This document shows positions 1 through 7,750 of a stretch of 64,000 nucleotides of DNA, piece after piece; the stretch's first letter is position 1; every line of letters starts with the position of its first letter. A program made the position numbers and the translations under genes. Below the pieces are notes generated by a model. It was not told where the DNA came from. It ran no database searches and saw only the letters and a list, made by a program, of their open reading frames with translations. Source of the DNA: Streptomyces sp. CB02923 (lineage in GTDB: Bacteria; Actinomycetota; Actinomycetes; Streptomycetales; Streptomycetaceae); the NCBI RefSeq assembly GCF_001905005.1, contig NZ_LWKZ01000001.1:127775-191774 (forward strand), in the 5' to 3' direction.

Positions 1-382
1 CGAAGGCCGCGCGTTCGGCGGGGGTGAGCCGCTCCATCAGGGTGAGCAGGGCGAGCGAGACGGACTCGCGCTGCTCGGCGGTCTCCATCGGGCCGAGCCG
101 GTCGGCGGCGGTGCGGGTGAGGACCGGCTCGGGGAGCCAGGGCCCGACGTACAGCTCCCGCCGGGCGCGGGCGGAGGTGAGCCGGTTGACGCAGAGGTTG
201 GTCATGACCTTGGTCAGCCAGGCGGCCGGGATGCGGACGGCGGACCGGTCGGCCGCACTCCAGCGCAGGTACGTGTCCTGCACGACGTCCTCGGCATCGC
301 TCGCCGAACCGAGCATCCGGTAAGCGAGCGAGAAGAGCCGGGGCCGGTGCGTCTCGAACTCGGCGGCTGCGTCCGTGGTCAT
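1..382 (-). CDS. ECF RNA polymerase sigma factor, SigJ/ECF41-like (C-terminal part outside window)
   Basis: The protein starts MTTDAAAEFETHRPRLFSLA and goes on with YRMLGSASDAEDVVQDTYLRW, the classic sigma-70 region 2 helix that binds core polymerase and the -10 element. A linker with WLTKVMTNLCVNRL follows, then the beginning of region 4 (LTPAERAAF) at the window edge, so roughly 127 residues are visible. The RPRLFSLAYRMLGS opening is typical of the SigJ/ECF41 group, which normally carries a C-terminal SnoaL-like domain; that part would lie outside the window, so the subgroup is an inference. The start is the ATG complementary to 380-382. There is no anti-sigma gene on the visible side, which fits ECF41 regulation by its own C-terminal domain. 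Confidence 0.85.
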   Translation of the reverse strand, partial: MTTDAAAEFETHRPRLFSLAYRMLGSASDAEDVVQDTYLRWSAADRSAVRIPAAWLTKVMTNLCVNRLTSARARRELYVGPWLPEPVLTRTAADRLGPMETAEQRESVSLALLTLMERLTPAERAAF

Positions 383-483
383 GCCCGCAGCATGGCAGGC
401 GGGGCAGCGGGCCGGCGGACCGGTACGGGGACCCGCGTGGCCGGTCCGGCGAGGGCCGCGAGGCCGCGCCCGTCAGCGGCCCC

Positions 484-990
484 TCACGGGCCCACCACCC
501 CGTCGATGCCCTCGCGCAGGAAGTCGGCGTGGCCGTTGTGGCGGGCGTATTCGAGGATGACGTGGAGCAGCACGACGCGGAGGGACACGTCGGCGTTCCA
601 GCGGGGCTGGTGGGCGGTCACGTCCAGCGAGGGGGCGGCGCTCTCGATGCGGCGGGCGTGGCCGACCTCGGTCTGCCAGGCGGTGAACGCCTGCGCGCGG
701 GTGGCCGTGCCGGGGTCGTACGCCGCCTGGTAGTCGCCGTCCGGTGACCACACCAGGGGAATGTCCTCCTTGTTGATCACGCGTCGGAACCAGGTGCGCT
801 CCACCTCCGCCATGTGCCGTACCAGCCCGAGCAGGCTCAGCGTGGACGGCGGCATGGACCGGCTGCGCAGCTCCTCGTCGGACAGGCCGTCGCACTTCAT
901 GGCGAGCGTCGCGCGGTGGAAGTCGAGGTAGGCGCGGAGGGTTTCGCGCTCGCCCGCGCGCAGTGGCGGGGCGGGCCGTTCGGTGGTCAT
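484..990 (-). CDS. DinB-like DUF664 family protein
   Basis: A 168-residue protein of the DinB/YfiT-like four-helix fold, DUF664 branch. Members are putative metal-dependent, mycothiol- or bacillithiol-linked transferases in the cytoplasm. Visible family marks are SLLGLVRHMAEVERTWF near residue 50, where the His of LVRHMAEVE is a presumed metal ligand, and VVLLHVILEYARHNGHADFLRE near the C-terminus with the second His cluster (LEYARHNGHAD). The length is normal for the family. The ATG at 990 was chosen because GGAAG lies 5-6 bases upstream and the family begins shortly before the helix ERETLRAYL; longer in-frame openings to about 1269 lack this support. The substrate is unknown. Confidence 0.85.
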   Translation of the reverse strand: MTTERPAPPLRAGERETLRAYLDFHRATLAMKCDGLSDEELRSRSMPPSTLSLLGLVRHMAEVERTWFRRVINKEDIPLVWSPDGDYQAAYDPGTATRAQAFTAWQTEVGHARRIESAAPSLDVTAHQPRWNADVSLRVVLLHVILEYARHNGHADFLREGIDGVVGP

Positions 991-1138
991 CTGCTTCCTT
1001 TCGACGGCGCCGATCCTGCCGGGCGCACCGGGGCACCGCATCTCTTTTCCGTGCCCGCCCCGGGCCGTACCGGCGGTGATCCGTGTCACGTCCGGGGCAG
1101 TGTGCGGGAGCGGTGCGTACCGTCCGGCCTTCGGTCTT

Positions 1139-1243
1139 GTGCCGGGTGCAAGGAGTCCTTGCGGCACATGCAGTGGAGTCGTCGCGCCGTCCGCAGCAGG
1201 CTGCTCACAGAACCAGGCGTGAAGCGGCGGAGCGGCTTCACGC
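1139..1243. promoter_or_regulatory. Two inverted repeats in the divergent intergenic region
   Basis: The gap between the DUF664 gene and the beta-propeller gene holds a 15-bp palindrome GCAAGGA-g-TCCTTGC at 1148-1162, flanked by outward arms GTGCC (1139-1143) and GGCAC (1163-1167). It also holds a second inverted repeat, GCGTGAAGC at 1217-1225 and GCTTCACGC at 1235-1243, which ends 19 bases before the ATG at 1263. The first looks like a DNA operator because its loop is too short for RNA. The second could be an operator or an RNA hairpin ahead of the ribosome binding site. No regulator gene lies next to it. Confidence 0.45.
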
Positions 1244-1262
1244 GCGACGGATGGAGTAGGCC

Positions 1263-2342
1263 ATGACACCGGAATCGGCAGGGCGGCGGACAGCGGAGCG
1301 GGGCGGCCGGGGGCGCGCCGGGGACGTGCTGGCGGTGGGCGGCCAGAGCGGGGCGTCGATCGGGTTCTTCGACGTCGCCACGTACGAGAGGCTGGGGGTG
1401 CTCGACGTTCCCAGCGAACCGCACGAGCTGCTGTTCGACCCGCGGCAGCGCCTGCTGTACTGCACGATCACCTATCACTCGGGCCACTACCACCAGAACA
1501 CCGGCCGCCACCACCAGGTCTGCGTCATCGACCCGGACGGGCGGGAGCTCGTCGAGATCATCGACACCTCCCCGGAGCACGCTCCGCACGGCCTGGCGCT
1601 CGACCGGGAGCGCGGCCTGCTGTACGTGACCGTGGAGGCCGGCGACACCTCCACGGGCGGGGTGGTGGTGTACGACACCGCGACGCGCAAGCGGGTACGG
1701 CGCATCGACACCCGGGCCAGCGGGACGCACTGGTTCGCCCTCGCCCCGGACGGCCGGCGCGGCTACGCCGTCAACAAGGAGGCGCCGTTCGTCTCGGTCG
1801 TCGACACGGAGACCGGGGCCTTCCTCGACCGCATCGAGGTGCCGAGCAGCGAGGGTCTGGCCGTCTCGCCCGACGGCCGGTACCTGTACGTGGCGGCGCC
1901 CTTGGCCGACTTCACGGCGGAGTCCCCGCGGGGGACGGGCGTGCGGGTGATCGATACGGCGACCGGGCAGCTCGTGCGGAACCTGCCCACCGAGGGCGTC
2001 GTGACGCCGGTGCACACCACCGCGGGCGGGCTGGTGCTGGCGGGTGAGGCGCGGGTGGCCGAAGACGGCGGCTCGTCGCCGGACGGGCAGACGGACGGCG
2101 TGCTGAACGTGTATGCGGCCGGGACGCACGAGCCGGCCGGCCGGGTGGAGGTCGGCGTCTTCCCGCTGACGATCACCTCGTCGCCGGACGGCGCGCTGGC
2201 CTACGTGGCCAACGCCTTGTCCAACTCCGTCACCGTGGTGGACCTGGAGTCACTGCGTCCGGTCGGCACGCTGGAGGCCACCGGGCCGGGCCGGCCGGGG
2301 GCGCACGGGCTGGCGTACGTGCCGGGGCGCGCCGTGGCGTGA
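1263..2342 (+). CDS. YncE-type beta-propeller protein
   Basis: A 359-residue protein made of repeated beta-propeller blades of the YncE/YVTN or lactonase-like type. Recurrent blade endings are visible, such as GVRVIDTATGQLVRNL, VSVVDTETGAFLDRI and VTVVDLESLRPVGTL, each preceded by SPDG-type turns (SPDGRYLYVA, SPDGALAYVA). About six to seven blades are present. No signal peptide or lipobox is visible, so the protein is probably cytoplasmic, or the true start differs. The ATG at 1263 has GGAG nine bases upstream. Families of this kind bind metabolites or act as scaffolds; no catalytic residue can be assigned, so function is open. Confidence 0.8.
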   Translation: MTPESAGRRTAERGGRGRAGDVLAVGGQSGASIGFFDVATYERLGVLDVPSEPHELLFDPRQRLLYCTITYHSGHYHQNTGRHHQVCVIDPDGRELVEIIDTSPEHAPHGLALDRERGLLYVTVEAGDTSTGGVVVYDTATRKRVRRIDTRASGTHWFALAPDGRRGYAVNKEAPFVSVVDTETGAFLDRIEVPSSEGLAVSPDGRYLYVAAPLADFTAESPRGTGVRVIDTATGQLVRNLPTEGVVTPVHTTAGGLVLAGEARVAEDGGSSPDGQTDGVLNVYAAGTHEPAGRVEVGVFPLTITSSPDGALAYVANALSNSVTVVDLESLRPVGTLEATGPGRPGAHGLAYVPGRAVA

Positions 2343-2710
2343 GGCGCCGTCCGTGGGGCGGGGTGCCGGTGGGGATGGACGTACGGTCACGTCCTGTATA
2401 CGGACCCGGCCCCCCGCTCTACGGACGTTTTCCGGCCAACTCTTGACCGGCCACTGACAATCGCAGCCCTCAGGTGGCACTCTTCCCCGCATCCGTTACG
2501 CGGAGCCCCACAGTGCACCACTCCGCGCCCACGGCCCGCTCGATGCCCGACGCTCGATGCCCGACGCTCGAAGGCCCGGACCACCCGCACCTGGTGTCTC
2601 CCCCCACACGTTCCACGTGTTCTGCCTCGCTCTGCCCGGACGGTCACTCCGCCGCCCGGTCCCCCTCGGCCGCCCACCCTCCGGTCGCGGCCACCGCAGA
2701 AGGAGTCAGT
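2343..2710 (+). other. Untranslated region upstream of the first M4 protease
   Basis: These 368 bases hold no gene. They contain the duplicated upstream element (2397-2492) that is also found ahead of the second protease, then a leader of about 220 bases before the GTG start. A GTG-initiated in-frame extension from 2474 is possible but would place some 79 residues of Pro/Ser/His-rich sequence before an otherwise perfect signal peptide, so it is not accepted as coding. Confidence 0.6.
2397..2492 (+). promoter_or_regulatory. Upstream element shared by both M4 proteases, copy 1
   Basis: Begins with TATACGGAC at 2397 and repeats the theme as TCTACGGAC at 2419, a 22-bp step (two helix turns). It continues through CGGCCAACTCTTGACC and CTGACA (2454-2459) to GGTGGCACTCTTCCCCGCA. 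The same order and spacing recur 2,700 bp downstream at 5097. The paired ACGGAC half-sites look like a direct-repeat operator, and CTTGACC or CTGACA could serve as a -35 element. Confidence 0.6.
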
Positions 2711-4978
2711 GTGAGACGCACCCCCCATAGGCGCGCCGTCGCGACCGGCGCCGTGGTCGCCATGGCCGCGATGCTGACCGTGACCGTGCAGGCAGGCGCC
2801 GGCACGGCCGCCGCCCCCCGGCCCGGCCAGGTCCACGCGCAGCCCGATCCGGGCGCGCTGCCCGCCAAGCTGACCCCGGCACAGCGCGCGGAGCTGCTGC
2901 GGGAGGCCGCGGCCACCACCGCCGGAACGGCGAAGCAGCTCAAGCTCGGCCCCAAGGAGAAGCTGGTCGCCAAGGACGTCGTCAAGGACGTCAACGGCAG
3001 TACACACACCCGCTACGAGCGCACGTACGCGGGGCTGCCGGTGCTCGGCGGCGGGCTGGTCGTCCACGAGGCGGCCAACGGCACGTTCCGCGGCGTCTCG
3101 AAGGACATCCGCTCCCAGATCGACGTGCCGACCACCACCCCGAAGCTGGCGCCGGCCGCCGCGGAGGAGAAGGCGCTGACGGCGTCGCGGGCGCAGGGGG
3201 CGAAGAAGTCCGACGCCCGGGAGCCGCGCAAGGTGATCTGGGTCGCCGACGGCAAGCCCGTCCTGGCGTACGAGACGGTCGTCGGCGGCGTCCAGGAGGA
3301 CGGCACCACGCCCAGCGAGCTGCACGTGATCACGAACGCCACGACCGGCGAGAAGCTCCACGCGTACCAGGGTGTCCACGAAGGCACCGGCAACAGCATG
3401 TACAGCGGCAAGGTCACGCTGGGCACCGCGCCCTCGTACACGCTGACCGACACCACCCGCGGAAACCACAAGACCTACAACCTCAACCGCGGCACCTCCG
3501 GCACCGGGACGCTGTTCTCCGACACGGACGACGTCTGGGGCGACGGCACCCCGCAGAACGCCCAGACCGCCGGCGTGGACGCGCACTACGGCGCGGCGCT
3601 GACCTGGGACTACTACAAGAACGTGCACGGGCGCAGCGGCATCAGGGGCGACGGTGTCGGTGCGTACAGCCGGGTGCACTACGGCAACAACTACGTCAAC
3701 GCGTTCTGGCAGGACAGCTGCTTCTGCATGACGTACGGCGACGGCAGCGGCAACGTCAAGCCGCTGACCTCCATCGACGTCGCGGCCCACGAGATGACCC
3801 ACGGCGTCACCTCGGCCACCGCCAACCTCACCTACAGCGGCGAGCCCGGCGGCCTGAACGAGGGCACCTCGGACATCTTCGCCGCGGCGGTCGAGTTCAA
3901 CGCCGACAACCCCACCGACGTCGGCGACTACATGGTCGGCGAGAAGGTCGACATCAACAGCAACGGCACGCCGCTGCGCTACATGGACAAGCCCAGCAAG
4001 GACGGCCGCTCCAAGGACTACTGGTACTCCGGCATCGGCGGCATCGACGTCCACTACTCCTCCGGCGTCGCCAACCACTTCTTCTACCTGCTGTCCGAGG
4101 GCAGCGGGCCCAAGGACATCAACGGCGTCCACTACGACAGCCCGACCTACGACAACCTGCCGGTGCCCGGCATCGGCCGGTCCAACGCCGAGAAGATCTG
4201 GTTCTCGGCGCTGACCAAGTTCATGAACGCGAACACCAACTACGCGGCCGCCCGCACCGCGACGCTGTCCGCCGCCGCCGAGCTGTTCGGCCAGGGCAGC
4301 GGCACGTACAACACGGTCGCCAACACCTGGGCGGCGGTCAACGTCGGCCAGCGCGTCCCGGACACCGGCGTCAGCGTCACCAACCCGGGCAACCAGACCA
4401 GCACCGTCGGCCAGCCCGCCAGCCTGCAGATCAAGGCGACCAGCGGCAACGCGGGCGCGCTGAAGTACGCGGCCACCGGGCTGCCGGCCGGGCTGAGCAT
4501 CAACCAGGACTCCGGGCTGATCTCGGGCACCCCGACCACCGAGGGCACCAGCAACGTGACGGTCACCGTCACCGACTCCGCCAACAAGACCGGTACCGCC
4601 AGCTTCACCTGGACCGTGAAGCCGGCCGTCGGCGGCGACGTCTTCGAGAACCTCGACGACGTGCAGATCCCGGACGCGGGCACCGCGGTCAACTCGCCGA
4701 TCAAGGTGACCCGGGCGGGCAACGCGCCGAGCGCCCTGAAGGTGGACGTGGACATCGTCCACACCTACCGCGGTGACCTGGTGATCGACCTGGTGGCCCC
4801 GGACGGCACCGCCTACCGGCTGAAGAACTCCAACGCGGCCGACTCGACGGCGAACGTCAAGGCGACGTACACCGTCAACGCCTCCTCGGAGGCCGCGGAA
4901 GGCACCTGGAACCTGCGGGTGCGGGACGTCTACCAGCAGGACACCGGCTACATCAACAGCTGGAAGCTGACCTTCTGA
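2711..4978 (+). CDS. Secreted M4 (thermolysin-type) metalloprotease with Ig-like and P domains
   Basis: A secreted zinc endopeptidase of 755 residues. The order is: signal peptide (RR near the N-terminus, hydrophobic core, AGTAAA), an FTP/PepSY propeptide (about 50-210), the M4 catalytic and alpha-helical domains (about 215-550), a putative Ig-like domain of the He_PIG type (about 555-640, containing ATGLPAGLSINQDSGLISGTP), and a C-terminal P/proprotein-convertase domain (about 645-755, ending DTGYINSWKLTF). Zinc ligands are H360 and H364 in HEMTH and E384 in GGLNEGTSD; the transition-state His is H448 in DVHYSSG. The GTG at 2711 follows AGGAG and begins the signal peptide. The gene lies in tandem with a shorter paralogue whose HExxH falls at the same residue number, so the two arose by duplication with gain or loss of the C-terminal domains. 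Confidence 0.95.
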   Translation: MRRTPHRRAVATGAVVAMAAMLTVTVQAGAGTAAAPRPGQVHAQPDPGALPAKLTPAQRAELLREAAATTAGTAKQLKLGPKEKLVAKDVVKDVNGSTHTRYERTYAGLPVLGGGLVVHEAANGTFRGVSKDIRSQIDVPTTTPKLAPAAAEEKALTASRAQGAKKSDAREPRKVIWVADGKPVLAYETVVGGVQEDGTTPSELHVITNATTGEKLHAYQGVHEGTGNSMYSGKVTLGTAPSYTLTDTTRGNHKTYNLNRGTSGTGTLFSDTDDVWGDGTPQNAQTAGVDAHYGAALTWDYYKNVHGRSGIRGDGVGAYSRVHYGNNYVNAFWQDSCFCMTYGDGSGNVKPLTSIDVAAHEMTHGVTSATANLTYSGEPGGLNEGTSDIFAAAVEFNADNPTDVGDYMVGEKVDINSNGTPLRYMDKPSKDGRSKDYWYSGIGGIDVHYSSGVANHFFYLLSEGSGPKDINGVHYDSPTYDNLPVPGIGRSNAEKIWFSALTKFMNANTNYAAARTATLSAAAELFGQGSGTYNTVANTWAAVNVGQRVPDTGVSVTNPGNQTSTVGQPASLQIKATSGNAGALKYAATGLPAGLSINQDSGLISGTPTTEGTSNVTVTVTDSANKTGTASFTWTVKPAVGGDVFENLDDVQIPDAGTAVNSPIKVTRAGNAPSALKVDVDIVHTYRGDLVIDLVAPDGTAYRLKNSNAADSTANVKATYTVNASSEAAEGTWNLRVRDVYQQDTGYINSWKLTF

Positions 4979-5096
4979 GGTGACGGCGGGCCACGCGCGG
5001 TCCAACCGCCGTGACCTGCCGGGAGGTTAGGTGACCAGCCGATCGGGCGTCGCTCCGCACCAGGGGCGGCGCCCGTTTCTTTGCGTGCAGCTCCGC

Positions 5097-5192
5097 TATA
5101 CGAACAGTGATGTTCGCTCTACGGACGATTTCACGCCAACTTTTGGGCCCCCTCCTGACATGCACGCGTTCGAATGGCAGTCTCCCCCGCAA
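5097..5192 (+). promoter_or_regulatory. Upstream element shared by both M4 proteases, copy 2
   Basis: TATACGAAC at 5097 and TCTACGGAC at 5119 are again 22 bp apart. Then follow ACGCCAACTTTTGG, CCTCCTGACA ending at 5160, and AATGGCAGTCTCCCCCGCA. The match to 2397-2492 is almost ungapped, with one compensated single-base shift near CTGACA. The conserved blocks are interrupted by diverged spacers, as expected for selected promoter or operator sites and not for a recent copy. Confidence 0.6.
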
Positions 5193-5248
5193 GCATCACC
5201 CGCATCGCTTTGCACCCCCACCCTTGGCAAAGTTGAAGGAGCACACGC

Positions 5249-6889
5249 GTGTCCCCCCACATTTCCCGTAAGGCACGTATCACCGGCACCACGCTGGCAG
5301 CAGCCGGCGCCCTGGTCGCCGCCGCCGTCACCGCCGGTACCGCGGGCGCCTCCCCCACAGGCCCCCACACCACCAGCGCCGCGGCCGCCTCGCCCATACA
5401 GATGACCGCCTCGCACCGCGCCGAACTGCTGCGCGACGCGAGCGCCGCCAAGGCGCAGGCAGCGAAGGAACTGGGCCTGGGTGCCCAGGAGAAGCTCGTC
5501 GTCAAGGACGTCGTCAAGGACGCCGACGGCACCACCCACACCCGTTACGACCGCACCTTCGCCGGGCTGCCCGTCCTCGGCGGCGACCTGATCGTGCACC
5601 GGGCCAAGGGCGGTGCGGTCAAGAGCACCACCAAGGCCAACAGCGCGAAGATAGCCGTCGCCTCCACCACCCCGAAGATCGCCCCGAAGGCCGCCGCGCA
5701 GGCCGCCCAGGGCACCGCGAAGTCCTTCGGCGCCAAGCAGGCCGCCGCCGTGACGCCCAAGAAGGTCGTCTGGGCCGCCTCCGGCAAGCCAGTCCTCGCG
5801 TACGACACCGTGGTCGGCGGCTTCCAGAAGGACGGCACGCCCAACCAGCTGCACGTCATCACCGACGCCGACACCGGCAAGAAGATCTTCCAGTACCAGG
5901 GGATCGAGAACGGCGCGGGCACCAGCGCCTACAGCGGCTCGGTGGAGATCGGCTCGAAGAAGGGCGGCAGCGGCTACGAGCTGACCGACGACGCCCGCGG
6001 CGGCCACTCGACGTTCAACCTGAGCGGCAGCGAGAGCGGCGAAGGCAAGCTGTTCACCAACAAGGACGACAAGTGGGGCAACGGCAAGGCCGACGACCCC
6101 GAGACCGCCGCCGTCGACGCCGCCTACGGTGCCCAGCTGACCTGGGACTACTACAAGAACGTGCACGGCCGTTCGGGCATCAAGGGCGACGGCAAGGGCG
6201 CGACCTCCCGCGTCCACTACGGCCAGAACTACTCGAACGCGTTCTGGGACGACAGCTGCTTCTGCATGACGTACGGCGACGGCGAGGGCAACAAGAAGCC
6301 GCTCACCTCGATCGACGTCGCGGCGCACGAGATGAGCCACGGCGTCACCTCGGCCACCGCCAACCTCACCTACAGCGGCGAGTCCGGCGGTCTGAACGAG
6401 GCCACCTCGGACATCTTCGGCACCGCCGTCGAGTTCTTCGCCAAGAACAAGGAGGACGCCGGTGACTACCTCATCGGCGAGAAGATCGACATCGCCGGTG
6501 ACGGCAAGCCGCTGCGCTACATGGACAAGCCCTCCAAGGACGGCCAGTCGCTGGACAGCTGGAGCGAGGACGCCGGCAACGTCGACGTGCACTACTCCTC
6601 CGGCATCGCCAACCACTTCTTCTACCTGCTGTCCGAGGGCAGCGGCGCCAAGGAGATCGGCGGCGTCAAGTACGACAGCCCGACCGCGGACGGCAAGAAG
6701 GTCGAGGGCATCGGCCGCGACAAGGCCGAGAAGATCTGGTTCAAGGCCCTGACCACGTACATGACCTCGAACACCGACTACAAGGGCGCCCGCGAGGCGA
6801 CCGTGAAGGCGGCCACCGACCTGTACGGCGCGGACGGCGCCGAGGTCAAGGGCGTCGAGGCGGCGTGGACGGGCGTCGCCGTCAAGTGA
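5249..6889 (+). CDS. Secreted M4 (thermolysin-type) metalloprotease, short form
   Basis: A 546-residue secreted zinc protease, paralogue of the upstream gene but ending after the M4 C-terminal helical domain (AAWTGVAVK). It has a signal peptide (SRKARITGTTLAAAGALVAAAV), an FTP/PepSY propeptide with DADGTTHTRYDRTFAGLPVLGG, and the catalytic core. Ligands are H360 and H364 in HEMSH plus the Glu of GGLNEATSD; the active His is in DVHYSSGIANHF. It shares with its neighbour the CFCMTYGDG disulfide segment before the active site. The GTG at 5249 follows GAAGGAG at good spacing. It is likely transcribed from its own promoter because the same upstream element is repeated ahead of it. Confidence 0.95.
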   Translation: MSPHISRKARITGTTLAAAGALVAAAVTAGTAGASPTGPHTTSAAAASPIQMTASHRAELLRDASAAKAQAAKELGLGAQEKLVVKDVVKDADGTTHTRYDRTFAGLPVLGGDLIVHRAKGGAVKSTTKANSAKIAVASTTPKIAPKAAAQAAQGTAKSFGAKQAAAVTPKKVVWAASGKPVLAYDTVVGGFQKDGTPNQLHVITDADTGKKIFQYQGIENGAGTSAYSGSVEIGSKKGGSGYELTDDARGGHSTFNLSGSESGEGKLFTNKDDKWGNGKADDPETAAVDAAYGAQLTWDYYKNVHGRSGIKGDGKGATSRVHYGQNYSNAFWDDSCFCMTYGDGEGNKKPLTSIDVAAHEMSHGVTSATANLTYSGESGGLNEATSDIFGTAVEFFAKNKEDAGDYLIGEKIDIAGDGKPLRYMDKPSKDGQSLDSWSEDAGNVDVHYSSGIANHFFYLLSEGSGAKEIGGVKYDSPTADGKKVEGIGRDKAEKIWFKALTTYMTSNTDYKGAREATVKAATDLYGADGAEVKGVEAAWTGVAVK

Positions 6890-6956
6890 ACGACGGTACC
6901 GACCGGCCGCACCCGACGGCCGGCTGAACCTTCCGGGGCAGTGTGACCCCATGACC

Positions 6957-6999
6957 GGGCGGTGTCCGGAGGCTCCCAACCTCCCTTCGGACACCGCCC
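6957..6999. terminator. Stem-loop terminator after the M4 pair
   Basis: GGGCGGTGTCCG at 6957-6968 pairs perfectly with CGGACACCGCCC at 6988-6999, with a second inner stem GGAGG/CCTCC. It follows the second protease by about 65 bases and precedes the response regulator. There is no clear T-run, as is usual for Streptomyces terminators. Confidence 0.75.
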
Positions 7000-7052
7000 T
7001 TCCATGTGCCCGGCGGCGGGCGGGCACCGTACGGATGGCTAGGGTGACCCGT

Positions 7053-7727
7053 ATGAGCGATGCGGGGGCGACCGTCCGGGTGCTGCTGGCGGACGACGAG
7101 GCGATGATCCGGGCCGGGGTGCGCGCCATCCTCACGGCCTCGCCCGGCGTCGAGGTGGTCGCGGAGGCGGCCGACGGGCGCGAAGCGGTGGACCTGGCGC
7201 TGCGGCACCGGCCCGACGTGTGCCTGCTGGACATCCGGATGCCGCGGCTGGACGGCCTGGGCGCCGCGGCGGAACTGCGCCAGGCGCTGCCGGAGACGGC
7301 CGTGGTGATGCTGACGACCTTCTCCGAGGACGAGTACGTGGCCGGGGCCCTGGGCTCCGGCGCCAGCGGCTTCCTGCTGAAGACCGGCGACCCGCGCGAG
7401 CTGATCACCGGGGTACGGGCGGCCGCCGAGGGCGGCGCGTACCTCTCGCCGTCCGTGGCGCGGCGCGTCATCAGCCAGTTCGGCGGCGCGGCGCTGGGCA
7501 AGGCGGCCGCGGCGCGGTCGCGTACCGAGGAGCTGACCGGGCGGGAGCGGGACGTGCTCGCGCTGGTGGGCGCCGGGCTGTCGAACGCGGAGATCGCCGG
7601 GCGGCTGTTCGTCGTCGAAGGCACGGTCAAGGCGTACGTCAGCGCGATCCTGGCCCGGCTGGGGCTGAAGAACCGGGTGCAGGCGGCGATCCTCGCGTAC
7701 GAGGCGGGGCTGGTGCGGGACGTGTGA
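7053..7727 (+). CDS. NarL/FixJ-family response regulator
   Basis: A 224-residue two-component response regulator. The receiver domain (1-120) has the acidic pair D14-D15 in LLADDE, phospho-acceptor D60 in CLLDIRMPRLDG, T88 and K110 (SGFLLKTGDP). A LuxR-type HTH (about 160-220) follows with LTGRERDVLALVGAGLSNAEIA and GTVKAYVSAILARLGLKNR. The ATG at 7053 has AGGGTG upstream; an ATG at 7035 is also in frame. No kinase adjoins it. The likely partner is the DesK-type kinase at 9340, on the same strand but separated by an XRE regulator and a 53-residue protein. Target genes cannot be read from the sequence. Confidence 0.92.
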   Translation: MSDAGATVRVLLADDEAMIRAGVRAILTASPGVEVVAEAADGREAVDLALRHRPDVCLLDIRMPRLDGLGAAAELRQALPETAVVMLTTFSEDEYVAGALGSGASGFLLKTGDPRELITGVRAAAEGGAYLSPSVARRVISQFGGAALGKAAAARSRTEELTGRERDVLALVGAGLSNAEIAGRLFVVEGTVKAYVSAILARLGLKNRVQAAILAYEAGLVRDV

Positions 7728-7750
7728 GCCGGGCGGCGGCAGGGCGGGCG

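Noticed and set aside
2474..2710. Upstream in-frame extension of the first M4 protease
   Set aside because: It lacks a ribosome site, is Pro/Ser/His-rich and would bury the signal peptide that begins at GTG 2711.
2387..5005. Very long open frame on the minus strand opposite the first M4 protease, and similar frames opposite most other genes
   Set aside because: Very high GC makes stop codons rare in shadow frames. Their proteins are Arg/Val/Gly/Ala-rich without domain motifs, while the plus-strand frame encodes a complete enzyme.
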